64,000 bases of DNA from Girardinichthys multiradiatus (taxonomy: Eukaryota > Chordata > Actinopteri > Cyprinodontiformes > Goodeidae): assembly GCF_021462225.1 (NCBI RefSeq), contig NC_061796.1, forward strand, positions 48,297,391-48,361,390. Direction: 5' to 3'. This document shows positions 47,450 through 58,270 of this stretch, in pieces. The notes beneath the pieces were generated by a model. The model did no database searches and was not told the DNA's origin. It saw only the letters and a program-made list of their open reading frames with translations. A program made the translations under genes and the position numbers. Every line of letters begins with the position of its first letter. Position 1 is the stretch's first letter.

Positions 47450-47570
47450 TATTAAAGGCTGCTCCCCTCTGGGCCTTTGGTTCTCAGACAGCAGCTTACT
47501 GGTGGTTCTTACAGGTTAATGGTTATTCGGGTTCCTCTGTGGAACCAGCTCCTGGCTTTAACGTCACTTG
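47450..47570 (+). mobile_element. Diverged L2-like LINE scrap
   Basis: The bases around CTTACTGGTGGTTCTTACAG, GGTTATTCGGGTTCCTC and GTGGAACCAGCTCCTGGCTT align with the L2 copy at 57815-57905 (the APLLWNQLPVL-encoding part), with gaps. No reading frame survives. Confidence 0.6.
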
Positions 47571-47637
47571 TAAATCTAATTTTCTATTAATAAATTATAA
47601 TAACTTGTGCAGTGGTGTTTGCAGGTGTGACGTTTAC

Positions 47638-47930
47638 CGGTTTAATTTGTGGTTTTCGAGTTGCTGCAGTTCACGTGACCGCTTTGCTGTTAGCTCGAGC
47701 TCGTTAGCATGAGCTAACAGTTTTTTTCTCCTTCCGCCGGGCTCTGATGCTAGCAGCCGTTAATGGCGTCAACCTCCGGCCCTTTGACTACTTCCCTCCC
47801 GCAGGCTTCATCATCTCCGGCCCAGCTTCGGTTAGACTCCAGGAACCGTTAAAAACGTTATTATTCCGTAAAACCAACCGACTAACCCGTTCCAACTGTT
47901 GTTATGAATCCGGGTCACGACGGAAACTGG
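47638..47930 (-). promoter_or_regulatory. Candidate PIK3R4 noncoding first exon and promoter
   Basis: This is the only CpG-bearing, G/C-richer stretch upstream of the gene. On the minus strand it has a GGCGGAAG (ETS-type) site, a CACGTG E-box (47672-47677) and a good splice donor, CCG|GTAAAC (intron from 47637 downward). That could join the acceptor before 44435, which leaves 17 nt of 5' UTR in the exon bearing the ATG. No TATA box is obvious. Inference only; transcript data are absent. Confidence 0.35.
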
Positions 47931-48149
47931 TGTCTTTTTTTATTTTAACTTTATTGAGCAAATGACAGGTATACAACACACGAACGGATGAGCTATACAG
48001 AATAATACAACACTTACATACAATCAGGGCTGTTAATTAAACAAATATATGCAGATATTCACAATTGTTTGTTGGTAGAGTCTGATACTGATTATATGTA
48101 TAGATCCACACCCTGAAGAGCGGTTTCTTCGTGTTCATAGACATTAATA

Positions 48150-48760
48150 ATATTAATGTCTAAAGTGAGGGAAACTTGTGTCAAAATATTGTAGCCATGT
48201 TTATTGAAAGAAGATTCAAATTTGATGTTGATTTAAGTGTATTTTGTCAGTCAGCAGAACATTTGTTTTTTCCAGGTCAATGTTTTTGGGCGGACAATAG
48301 GAACTGGATTATTCTCAAACTTTACATTCCTCGGTTGGATGTTGAGGCCATTTTACTTTATGCGGATAACTTAAGTCCATCTGCCTCTAATGTCTTAAAT
48401 ATTATTGTTCTTTTAGCTAAATACCACGTCCGTTGCAGTTGGTGGATGGGGTAATAAGCACTCCTTCGCCTGTTTTATTATTAATAAAAAAAAAATCATC
48501 ACTGTTCATCACTAAGTTAGGTAATAAAATGGAAAACTGCTAGAATCATCTCACAACAGATCAATAAAAATCTTTTGCTCTAAGTATCTCTTGGTATGAC
48601 TTTGTTCCTCTCCTATATTTATTCATTTTATTTGTATTATTATTTTATGCCCCTTAGCTTGTTATCCTCCATGAGAGTTTGTAAAATAGTGTTTTGTTTA
48701 TATTGTTCCGAATTGTTCTTAACTTTTTAATAAAGATTAAATAATAATAATAATAACAAC
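48150..48760 (+). mobile_element. L1/Tx1-like LINE 3' end
   Basis: The plus strand encodes AEHLFFPGQCFWADNRNW, then MDNL-like LLYADNLSPSASN and AKYHVRC, a pattern I recognise as the extreme C-terminus of L1-clade ORF2 proteins in fish. It is followed by a 3' UTR ending in AATAAAGATTAAATAATAAT and a TAA-rich tail. The element is severely 5'-truncated. Its tail abuts the 3' tail of the minus-strand I-like LINE, so the two are tail-to-tail. Confidence 0.65.
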
Positions 48761-48784
48761 ATGATGGTAATAAATAATTTTAAT

Positions 48785-50655
48785 GTCGATGGTCGTGTTG
48801 GTTATTGGCGGTTGGCACACAACTTAATGGTGCATTACCGCCACCAACTGGTAAGGAGTGTGAACTGTCTCAGATCATATCAAACTGTCTCAAGAAAAGA
48901 AAATTTCCTGGTAGTCAATAATGTCAAGTGTCATTTTTATATTAAGGTTTTGAATTAGTTGCTTTCACTGATCCTGATAATTCTGACAATGAAAAAAACA
49001 TCTTCCCCTCAGTCACATTTCCTGTCTGGTGTTTCGCTTTTATAAATAAGGTGCCCTTTATTCCAGTATGCCCAAGTCTTAATAATGAAATAATTCTCTC
49101 CTCTCTCCTGTTGTTCTAATTTTTCCTATTTTCCTTTCGATTTTTTTAAAACCACCATCCTTTCTTCCTTCCATTGCTTCTACCATATCTCATTCATTAT
49201 TTTTCTTGATATGCCCTTTATTTCTATTCTACTAAACCTAACATTAACATCAACTAATAAACATTTGGTGCGTTCCTTTGCTATCTTATCTGCCATGTAA
49301 TTCCCATTAACCCCATAGTGGACTGGTACCCATATAAAGTTAACTGTAGGCCCATCATACTGATTCTATAAAGTGTTTGTTGTGTCTCAGTTAATATAAA
49401 TGGTCTACTATCTGACTGGCTGTGCTGTAAACTGGCCAGAGATGAACTAGAGTCTCAGCAGATAGGTGATCTTCATGGTCTTTACTCTTCAACCCACTGA
49501 ACATCTGTCACTATTGAAAGCATTTCTCCTGTTTAACTGAAACTCCCATCACTGAATCTTTTCCCAACTTTCATGTAAAACTGCAGGACAATTAATGCTA
49601 TCCCGATCTGGTTAGCTGTATTTCTTGAAGCATCTGTGTAAATATGTACAAAATGGAAATGGTTGATGTATTTCTGTATTGTATATGCAATCACAATAAA
49701 AGATTTATCCTTGTCCTTCTTGTCTAATAATGTAAAATCACCTGAAGCATCAGGAAGCAGCCATGGTGGGATTGTGGGTAATGTAGGATTGTCTGACATG
49801 TTTAATTGATCCTGATTGGTTTCATTAAGTCTGTATCTACTATTATCCATCCAAAGCTCTTCATTTTTGTCTTTGCCTTTTCCCAACAAGGTTTAAGCAC
49901 CTCCAGTGGGTAGATCATCTCTTTGTCCAGACTGGTCCAGGAGTTCAAAGTTGTCCGATCCCTCCTGAAGTCTTGTGCCATTTCAACCTGGAACGCTGCT
50001 GTTGGAGCTGTTTTAAAAGCACCTGTACAAATTGTTCGAACCTGATGCAGGATATTGTTTAACTTATGGGGTGGCTGCGGCTCAGAATTCGTCCTGTAAC
50101 CGGTGGGTTGCCGGTTCAAACCCCCCCCCCTCTGTCTGTCTCAGTGGTTGTGTCCTTGGTAGAGATACATCACCCTACTTGCCTGCCTCTGGTGGTCAGA
50201 GGGCCCGGTGGTGCCTATTGTATGGCAGGCTCGTCTCTGTCAGTCTGGCCCCAGTATAAATAGCTTTCAAGGAATTCCAGCCAGATCCTCAGCCACTTCT
50301 AGCTAAACATTTGATCATATATTTAACCATTTCTTACACTTATCCATTTTGTTTTTAATATGTACACCCCATGTCATCATTTCATCAAACCACAACCCAA
50401 GAAACTTCAGTTGTTCAACTGTTTCCAACTCTTGTCTGTATAATTTGAGCTTTATTTCCTCTCCAACTCCTTTTCTTGTTAAAAACATTATTTTAGTTTT
50501 GTCTTCTCAAAAACTAAAAACCCAATTTATGTGACCACAGTTGAAACTGGTTCCCGTAGTCTCTTTAAATTATAAACTTCTCCCTCTTTTCCACATAATC
50601 TCATCAATTGCAGAGAAAAAAAACTATTCCACCCTTTGTGTCCTCCAGCACATCA
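48785..50655 (-). mobile_element. I/Nimb-like LINE, minus strand, interrupted by a SINE
   Basis: Relative of the LINE at 35675-40022 in the opposite orientation. From its 5' side the minus strand reads RT scraps (MWKRGR, FLTRKGVGEEIKLKLYRQEL, VEQLKFLGLWFDEMMTWGV), then ICTGAFKTAPTAAFQVEM, an RNase H start (HIYTDASRN, about 49630) and its end (WVPVHYGVNGNYMADKIAKE, about 49270-49330). Stops and frameshifts are frequent. The 3' end near 48785-48850 carries the same terminal module as the other LINE (GGTGGCGGTAATGCACC, AACCGCCAATA). Its 5' limit coincides with a piggyBac-type TTAA at 50656-50659. Confidence 0.8.
50065..50270 (+). mobile_element. tRNA-derived SINE
   Basis: Starts GGGGTGGCTGCGGCTCAGAA (box A-like) with a clear polymerase III box B, GGTTCAAACCC (50113-50123), and continues with a tRNA-unrelated body (TGTCCTTGGTAGAGATACATC and onward) in the order seen in common teleost tRNA SINEs. 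It sits between two parts of the minus-strand I-like LINE and is therefore younger than it. The pyrimidine run after box B is an expanded C tract. Confidence 0.75.
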
Positions 50656-50720
50656 TTAACCCTTTCATGCATAGAGGTCACTACAGTGCACAACTGTTTA
50701 AAAGTGTTTTTTTCTATTTA

Positions 50721-52329
50721 CAGGTCCTTCTCAAAATATTAGCATATTGTGATAAAGTTAATTATTTTCCATAATGTCATGATGAAAATTTAACATTCAT
50801 ATATTTTAGATTCATTGCACACTAACTGAAATATTTCAGGTCTTTTATTGTCTTAATACGGATGATTTTGGCATACAGCTCATGAAAACCCCAAATTCCT
50901 ATCTCACAAAATTAGCATATCATTAAAAGGGTCTCTAAACGAGCTATGAACCTCATCATCTGAATCAACGAGTTAACTCTAAACACCTGCAAAAGATTCC
51001 TGAGGCCTTTAAAACTCCCAGCCTGGTTTATCACTCAAAACCCCAATCATGGGTAAGACTGCCGACCTGACTGCTGTCCAGAAGGCCACTATTGACACCC
51101 TCAAGCAAGAGGGTAAGACACAGAAAGACATTTCTGAACAAATAGGCTGTTCCCAGAGTGCTGTATCAAGGCACCTCAGTGGGAAGTCTGTGGGAAGGAA
51201 AAAGTGTGGCAGAAAACGCTGCACAACGAGAAGAGGTGACCGGACCCTGAGGAAGATTGTGGAGAAGGGCCGATTCCAGACCTTGGGGGACCTGCGGAAG
51301 CAGTGGACTGAGTCTGGAGTAGAAACATCCAGAGCCACCGTGCACAGGCGTGTGCAGGAAATGGGCTACAGGTGCCGCATTCCCCAGGTCAAGCCACTTT
51401 TGAACCAGAAACAGCGGCAGAAGCGCCTGACCTGGGCTACAGAGAAGCAGCACTGGACTGTTGCTCAGTGGTCCAAAGTACTTTTTTCGGATGAAAGCAA
51501 ATTCTGCATGTCATTCGGAAATCAAGGTGCCAGAGTCTGGAGGAAGACTGGGGAGAAGGAAATGCCAAAATGCCAGAAGTCCAGTGTCAAGTACCCACAG
51601 TCAGTGATGGTCTGGGGTGCCGTGTCAGCTGCTGGTGTTGGTCCACTGTGTTTATCAAGGGCAGGGTCAATGCAGCTAGCTATCAGGAGATTTTGGAGCA
51701 CTTCATGCTTCCATCTGCTGAAAAGCTTTATGGAGATGAAGATTTCATTTTTCAGCACGACCTGGCACCTGCTCACAGTGCCAAAACCACTGGTAAATGG
51801 TTTACTGACCATGGTATCACTGTGCTCAATTGGCCTGCCAACTCTCCTGACCTGAACCCCATAGAGAATCTGTGGGATATTGTGAAGAGAACGTTGAGAG
51901 ACTCAAGACCCAACACTCTGGATGAGCTAAAGGCCGCTATCGAAGCATCCTGGGCCTCCATAAGACCTCAGCAGTGCCACAGGCTGATTGCCTCCATGCC
52001 ACGCCGCATTGAAGCAGTCATTTCTGCAAAAGGATTCCCGACCAAGTATTGAGTGCATAACTGTACATGATTATTTGAAGGTTGACATTTTTTGTATTAA
52101 AAACACTTTTCTTTTATTGGTCGGATGAAATATGCTAATTTTGTGAGATAGGAATTTTGGGTTTTCATGAGCTGTATGCCAAAATCATCCGTATTAAGAC
52201 AATAAAAGACCTGAAATATTTCAGTTAGTGTGCAATGAATCTAAAATATATGAATGTTACATTTTCATCATGACATTATGGAAAATAATGAACTTTATCA
52301 CAATATGCTAATATTTTGAGAAGGACCTG
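50721..52329 (+). mobile_element. Tc1-like transposon with long terminal inverted repeats (1,609 bp)
   Basis: TA (50719-50720 and 52330-52331) flanks inverted repeats of about 200 bp, left beginning CAGGTCCTTCTCAAAATATT and right ending with its complement, AATATTTTGAGAAGGACCTG. The repeats are nearly perfect, differing at a handful of bases. This family is different from the 1,270-bp Tc1 elements. It is inserted inside the 5' region of the piggyBac-like remnant. Confidence 0.95.
51049..52052 (+). pseudogene. Tc1-like transposase with a single frameshift
   Basis: Starts MGKTADLTAVQKATIDTLKQ. A helix-turn-helix (SEQIGCSQSAVSRHLSGKS) and a basic GRKKCGRKRC hook precede the DDE domain. Motifs are FSDESKF (first Asp), FQHDLAPAHSAK (second Asp) and NPIENLW (Glu). 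One T is missing in a T run near 51647, so the first half (to 51855 in its frame) and the second half (open from 51570) overlap in different frames. The second half runs to TGA at 52050-52052. Apart from this, both halves look well conserved, suggesting a young insertion or a homopolymer sequencing error. Confidence 0.88.
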
Positions 52330-52455
52330 TATATGCTTGCAATTTTGACCACTGCTGCATATAGTCCACTCTAGTGGAAGCTATTGCATCGTCCCATACA
52401 AAAAAATCCCTTTGGCTGGTCATTACGATGGGAAAAAGTAATCAGTGAAACCAAG

Positions 52456-53056
52456 ATGGCTGACAGACAGGGAGAAAGACCAAACGCCTTGGCTATTTTG
52501 GTTTCTACCTTCTATAAAAAGATACCATTGCAGGTAAAAAATATATAATTACACCAAGTAACATCTAAGGTGACATATTATGGAAAGATTTTCCAATTTT
52601 TGATTTTATATTTGGGTGAAGTACAGATTAATCATCTGTCCACTCAATTGTACATCATGCATCACTAGCTATGTTTCAACTTCAATGCAATGTGAATTAC
52701 TACCAACGTTGTTCTTGAAAATAATTCAACTCCTATAATGTTTTGGCTGTAAATCAACTTCTTTATGTTTTTATAATGTTATTTGAGTTTTTCTATATAT
52801 ATCTTATATTTTGTAGAGCTCAAAAAGACAGGCATACAGGGTAATAGAGGAGTTTCCAGACTCAAGTCGGGAAGACTGTGCTTCTGGTAGCAGTGATGAG
52901 GAATGGCTGCTAGTACATACAGGTGCAAGCAGAGAAGTAGGATCAAGCAGTGATAGTGAAGGTGAGGAGTCTGGAAATGTTGCTGAGGGAGTTAAAGCTA
53001 ATGAAGGAGATGAGGCTGTTGAACCTGAGGGACCACCACAATATTCATGGTCATGA
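52456..53056 (+). pseudogene. Two-exon acidic N-terminal piece of a piggyBac-like transposase
   Basis: Exon 1 (52456-52533, 26 codons) starts MADRQGERPNALAILVSTFY and ends at CAG|GTAAAAA. Exon 2 (52817-53056, 79 codons and stop) follows a TTTTGTAG acceptor. The join is in phase. Exon 2 begins SSKRQAYRVIEEF and is rich in Asp, Glu and Ser (CASGSSDEEWLL, SSSDSEGEESG), as in piggyBac N-termini. The stop TGA (53054-53056) lies just inside sequence that belongs to a Tc1-like terminus, so the frame ends by fusion, not naturally. No DDD catalytic region remains. Transcription is unproven. Confidence 0.4.
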
Positions 53057-53113
53057 AAATAAAGAAAACTCTTTGAATGAGAAGGTTTGTCCAAACTTTT
53101 GGTCTGTAATGTA
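53044..53113 (+). mobile_element. Terminal fragment of another Tc1-like element
   Basis: TCATGAAAATAAAGAAAAC, then TGAATGAGAAGGTTTGTCC and AAACTTTTGGTCTGTAATGT match from memory the right end of a common fish Tc1-like family. Only the last 70 bp remain. It is fused to piggyBac exon 2 on its left and to a TA/CA microsatellite on its right. Confidence 0.55.
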
Positions 53114-53132
53114 CATACATATTATATATATG

Positions 53133-53168
<36 letters not shown>

Positions 53169-53221
53169 TGTACTTCAGGTATATACATACATATGTGTAT
53201 ATTAACTATTAGCTATATATA
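53114..53221. repeat. TA and CA microsatellite
   Basis: Runs of TATATA and CACACA with short interruptions, lying between the Tc1 fragment and the Rex1-like LINE. Confidence 0.85.
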
Positions 53222-54150
53222 CAGCAGACCCGTCTGTGAAACTCCTAAAGTTTGCAGATGACACCACTGTCATTGGACTGATCCAGGACGGTGATGAGTC
53301 TGCATACAGACAGCAGGTGGATCGGCTGGTCCACTGGTGCAGTCAGAACCACCTGGAACTCAACCCACTCAAGACTGTAGAAATGATGGTAGACTTTCAG
53401 AGAACACCACCCCCACATACTCCCCTCACCATCCTTAGCAACACCGTGTCAGGTGTGGACCACTTCAGGTTCCTCGGAAAAACTACCATCTCATAGGACC
53501 TGAGATGGTCTTCACACATAGATACTGTTCGAAAGAAGGTCCAGCAGAGACTGTACTTCCTGAGGCAACTCAAGAAGTTCAACCTTCCACAGGAGCTGCT
53601 GGTCATCTTCTCCACTGCCATCATTCAGTCTGTCCTGTCTTCATCCATCTCAGTGTGGTTTGGATCATCCACAAAACAGGACAGGTCCAGACTGCAACGA
53701 ATAATCAGGACTGCAGAGAGAATCAGAATCAGAATCAGAGCTGACCTTCCCTCCATCCAGGACTTATACAGGTCAAGGGTCAAGAAAAGAGCTGCTAAAA
53801 TCTCTGCAGACCCCACACACCCTGCACATAAACTGTTCAGAGTTTTACCTTCAGGTGGCGCTACAGAGCACTGTTTACTAAAACCAGCCGCCACAAAGAC
53901 AGTTTCTTCCTCCAGGCTGTTTCTCTGATGAACATTTAATAGAGTACAAAACAACAGCATACAGATGTTACAAATGCACCTCTGTATAAATGGATATTTA
54001 AGGACATAAAGATATATGCATAAATATATCTCACAACGCATTGTAAAAAAAAACCACAAAAAAAAAGAGAGCAGAAAAAAAATGGTACCAGAGTCAAATT
54101 CCTTGTTTGTATGTACGGACGTGACGATAAAGCTGATTCTGATATGTTTG
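53222..54150 (+). mobile_element. Rex1-like LINE, 5'-truncated
   Basis: Reverse-transcriptase C-terminal part starting just before the catalytic FADDTT (53251-53262), then LVHWCSQNHLELNPLKTVEM, VDFQRTPPP, SSHIDTVRKKVQQRLYFLRQ, the SSISVWFGSS block and LQRIIRTAERI. This order is typical of fish Rex1/Babar elements. A TAG at 53494-53496 and a later frameshift break it. The 3' UTR contains GAGTCAAATTCCTTGTTTG and AAAGCTGATTCTGAT, whose complement occurs inside the captured flank of both 1,270-bp Tc1 copies. Confidence 0.8.
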
Positions 54151-54689
54151 TAAAGGTTTACAGTATATTATGAAAAGATTAGTCAAATCAAAGTGGATTT
54201 TTTTAGCACATTTAAAAAAGCAGTTGAGCAAAGTGATGCTCACAGCTACAATTAATATGATGAAATATTACCAGATAAAATAACTTAATAAAACAAACTG
54301 AACTTTGAACAATAAAAGAAAACGTATTAATAAAGACATTGAATAAAGTTGGGTTTTTAACAGTGTGACCAGTTTTGATGGATGAAGAGTCATGATCCAA
54401 CAAACCAGGACAGCTTTATTACCAGCCTCAGGTCCATAAATACAAGAACAATTCAATAAAACAATATATAAAAACATAACATACCCTAAATTTAAAAAAC
54501 ATAAAAATCTAAATACAGTTGTAATCACAAATGCCCACTGAAGTCATGTGGATAGAAGATAATCATATATAAAATAATTATTTTCACCACCAAAACTGGC
54601 TTAATACTCAATCTCAGCTTTGGTACTTTTTGATCATCCTTTATAGTTGATCATTTCTAAAAAACGTTTTGGTACGCACTGAAAACTAT
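54151..54689. other. Nothing recognised
   Basis: A/T-rich; short chance ORFs only. Confidence 0.4.
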
Positions 54690-55820
54690 TTCCAAGTACA
54701 GAACTTTCAAGAAATCTTCGTGGGTCTTTCCCACTGCAGCGCATCACCTTCATGTTTCTCTGACACCTTACGAGAAAAAGGTTCTGCCCAGAACTTGCAT
54801 CAAGAACTACAAAAACAACTCTCGCTGTTCTTATGGAGGATGTTTAGGCCTTTACCCGGGTCAGTCAGAACCTTTGCTACTTCTTCCTGTTTAAAAGTTT
54901 CCAGCTCAGTGATGGTTGATGGTTCTGAGCTGTAATTAAAATCCTACCAGAGATTTTTAATCAGATGTAAATCTGATGAATGGGAAGGCTTCTCTCAGGA
55001 TTTTATTTTAACAAGATTTGTTGACCTGGTATTGTGCTTTGGATCCTGGTGTTGGTGAAAAGTCTATTGTCCACAAAAGGCATCATGTTCCTCTTTGAAA
55101 TGAACTGGTATTCCTGGGAATCCATGATGCCAGGTACACAGAGAAGACAATTCCTGCCAGAGAGAAACGGCTCATGTCATCACTGACCCAGCTCCATGAT
55201 TGTCCATGGGCACTGTTCTCTTTTGGTAATAAGCATGGTCTTTCATACACTAGGGATACTGCAGGACTGTAGGTCCAAACAGTTCCTGTCATGTTTCATC
55301 AGATCATAGATCTGTCTCCCAAAAATCTGCAGTCAGATCCATATTCCTTCTGACATGTTCTGGTGCACTTTGATGTTCACCGTGGTAAAGACTGGAGTAC
55401 ATGGTGGAGTCCTTGTTTATTCAGTGCAGGTCTTACAGTCGCCTCTGAAGCCCTCGTACATGCTTGTACCAGCCTGCATCACGACATCATGTAGGTGTCC
55501 TGCCATCACACAGCTTTCTTGACTATATTGCTGAGGACCTTGAGGAAATGTTGAGGTTTTTTTCCTCTCAGTGGTGTCTCTTGGAACGTCATTTTATGGA
55601 GGTTCTCTCATACCAAAGGCCTTCCAGGTGGGTGCAGTGAAGGCACCTTTGTTTTTCTCATGATTACAGCTTACCTTGAACACCTCCATGGGCGGGGTTT
55701 ATATATGCATCACAGCTGAAGCACATCAAGAATCATTAGAGTTCCCAAAGGCCTAATTACGGTTCAGCTCATTTTTAGCCAATAAAAACTGCTGAAAACA
55801 ATATTACACAGGGACTTAAT
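54690..55820 (-). mobile_element. Degenerate Tc1/mariner-like transposon
   Basis: On the minus strand broken transposase-like text is visible, for example VWTYSPAVSLVYERPCLLPK followed by DDMSRFSLAGIVFS (55083-55292). The nucleotide sequence (AACCTTTGCTACTTCTTCC, TTTTAATCAGATGTAAATC, ATTGTCCATGGGCACTG) resembles from memory an old Tc1-type repeat common in teleosts. Terminal repeats are not clear and many stops are present. Confidence 0.4.
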
Positions 55821-57084
55821 AGCTGAGGGATGGCTCTCCTAACATGATACACTCTTACAGTAAAACACTGCACCATGTATGCTGATTTTATTTCTCACTC
55901 TGCTCATAAAGAAGTCATACAGGGCAGATTATTACCAAACCCAGGTCCTTGGGCTACAATGCACAAATAGTGTTGCCTCAGAAATACCTTCATATCCTGC
56001 GTTTGTAAGCCCTTTCTATGATCTGGCCCAGGTCTTATAGCATCATTAGGTACCAGGCCACTTCTGCAAGCTGGATTTTCTGTAGGATGACAACAGGTGG
56101 GCAGATTAGAGCAGTGTGCAAATTGTTAACAGAGCTAATTTTACTGAGACTGACCATGACGTCTGATAATGACGTTCCAATATTATTCATTTGATTAGTG
56201 AGGAAATAATGGAGATACAGTATTTCACTTTTTTACTGACCTCAACAAAGTTGTTGAACAACTTTATCCAGGCCTTTATCTAGCTAGCTTTAAATTATTA
56301 AAATACCAGTTTCACTGGTATTATATTTTATATCAACCTGGATGTCTGTTATGAGAATCATTTAAAGAAGAATGTTTAATTTCCTCATAAGAATTCAAAA
56401 ATTAAACGAAGTAAGGATCCAAGGATCATACGATCTTTGGTTTTCAACCGAAAGAATGCGAGGGCCGACCGGAAGAGACAGAGATGGTCTCTCCAAAATA
56501 AAATAAATAAACAAATTAAGAAATACTGGTGCAAGCATTAACATTTAAATGTATTAAGATATAAACTATGTAATTATGTTCATTTTTATAAAGAGAATAT
56601 TTTAACAGACTTATGTGGAAGTTTACAAAGTACCTGGAATGCTGAGAGCCCAACAGATCTGAAGGTTGTGTGTCTGAAGGGAAAGTCAGCAGGTTTGTTT
56701 CTCTTTAAATAAGACATGGATCAAGACCTTCGCACAGTACCTTACTCCTGTTGACCAAATACTTAAAATACTTTCATTAGGATGTTGTTATTTAATCATA
56801 ATTCGAAATATGTTAACTTTTTCTATCAGGAATTTAGTTTATTGATGGTACCAGTCCAAAAGTATTTAACTGTGCTTTATTAATATTCTGTTTATTCTTC
56901 CATTACTGTCAGGAGTTTCTGCCTTATTGAGCTGAAAAACGATTATGTAAACATAATATGATTTTGGCAAAACCCAGTCAAGTTCCATTTCTCAGCCATC
57001 CTTACCCCCAGAACCATCATTTGACATTTGGACTTTATCTGACTCAGTTATCATTTTGATCCCTTTTCCAGTTTTTCCGAAGTC
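55821..57084. other. Nothing recognised
   Basis: About 1.26 kb of A/T-rich sequence without ORF, RNA gene or repeat that I can identify. Confidence 0.4.
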
Positions 57085-58270
57085 AGATTCTTTCAATAGG
57101 TCAAATTATTAGGCAGCATAGAATAAACTTTCACTGTTACGCTGATGATACTCAGCTTTACTTATCCATAAATCCTGATGAACCCAACCAGTTAGATAGA
57201 CTACAAGCATGTCTTGAAGATATAAAAACTTGGATGACTTTAAATTTTTTGCTTCTAAATTCAGACAAGACAGAAGTTGTCGTCTTTGGACCGGAGTCTT
57301 TAAAAAAGAAACTGCTTAGTCAATCACTTAACCTGGATGGCATTAAATTGACCTCCAGTAATAAAGTAAAAAACCTTGGTGTTAACTTTGACTAGGACAT
57401 GTCATTTAAATCCCATATTAAACAGGTTTCTAGGATTTCCTTCTTTCATCTCCGGAACATTTCCAAAATTAGAAATATCCTGTCCAGGAGTGACGCTGAA
57501 AAACTAGTCCATGCATTTGTTACTTCAAGGCTGGACTATTGTAATTCTTTACTATCAGGATGTCCACAAAATGCAGTTAAAAGCCTTCAGCTGATTCAAA
57601 ATGCTGCAGCAAGAGTTCTGATGAAAATTAAAAAGAGAGATCATATTTCTCCTATTTTAGCTTCCCTTCATTGGCTCCCTGTTAAATCCAGAATAGAATT
57701 TAAAATTCTCCTCCTCACATATAAAGCCCTTAATGATCTAGCTCCATCATACATCAGAGATCTGATTGGTCCATATGTTCCTAACAGAGCACTTTGTTCT
57801 CAGACTGCAGGTTTACTGGTGGTTCCTAGAGTCTCTAGAAGTAGAATGGGAGGCAGATCCTTTAGTTATCAGGCTCCTCTCCTGTGGAACCAGCTCCCAG
57901 TTTTAGTCCGTGAGGCAGACACCCTGTCTACTTTTAAGGCTAGGCTTAAAACTTTCCTTTTTGATAAAGCTTATAGTTAGAGAGGCTTAGTTTATCAGGG
58001 AGAGAGCCTTCCTCCCTCCCTGTTGGATGGAATAAGGGGGAGTCAGGTTTAGCCTAAACCGGCTCAGTTATGGTTGAGGTGCAAACACACCCTCCATTTC
58101 TGCTACCTGTATGACCCCTTCTCTTTTCCAATGATTATAATCAGTCTGACAGAGAGAGATATCCCAATCCTTGTGGTTTTTAGTATAACAATGACCATCA
58201 GTGGGACCCTTTGTGGGGTTCCTTGAGACGACATTGTTGTAAATAAGCTTTGGTTCTATGTAATGTGATC
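57085..58270 (+). mobile_element. L2/CR1-like LINE, 3' half
   Basis: Starts within the reverse-transcriptase palm just before YADDTQLYLSINPDEPNQLD (YADD at 57138-57149), runs through LNSDKTEVVVFGPESLKKKL, then a TAG at 57393-57395, then a clean 193-codon stretch (57399-57980). The 3' UTR continues to about 58250 but lacks the A/T tail found in the minus-strand copy at 2889. Of the three L2 copies in the window it is the longest and best preserved. Confidence 0.85.
57399..57980 (+). pseudogene. L2-like reverse-transcriptase C-terminal fragment (193 aa)
   Basis: MSFKSHIKQVSRISFFHLRN leads through LDYCNSLLSGCPQNAVKSLQ, LHWLPVKSRIEFKILLLTYK, APSYIRDLIGPYVPNR and SYQAPLLWNQLPVLVREADT to the usual end, FKARLKTFLFDKAYS. 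The C-terminus is complete, but the upstream catalytic palm is separated by TAG (57393-57395). The ATG is internal to the element's ORF2 and is not a real start. Confidence 0.85.

Larger units (their letters stand above)
50656..53043 (+). mobile_element. piggyBac-like transposon remnant, interrupted and 3'-truncated
   Basis: Begins at a TTAA (50656-50659) followed by CCCTTTCATGCATAGAGGTC, the form of piggyBac terminal repeats. The 5' flanking region is interrupted by the Tc1-like element at 50721-52329. Downstream is a two-exon reading frame with an acidic N-terminal domain typical of piggyBac-type transposases. The catalytic region and 3' terminal repeat are missing; similarity to another element's terminus starts at about 53044. 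The family call is inference from TTAA, terminal bases and protein style. Confidence 0.5.

Noticed and set aside
47747..47965. Plus-strand ORF of 72 codons in the candidate promoter
   Set aside because: No domain; it lies in the CpG-bearing stretch better explained as promoter or noncoding exon of PIK3R4.
50065..50130. tRNA gene
   Set aside because: Box B is good but the cloverleaf is not intact and the body continues as a SINE.
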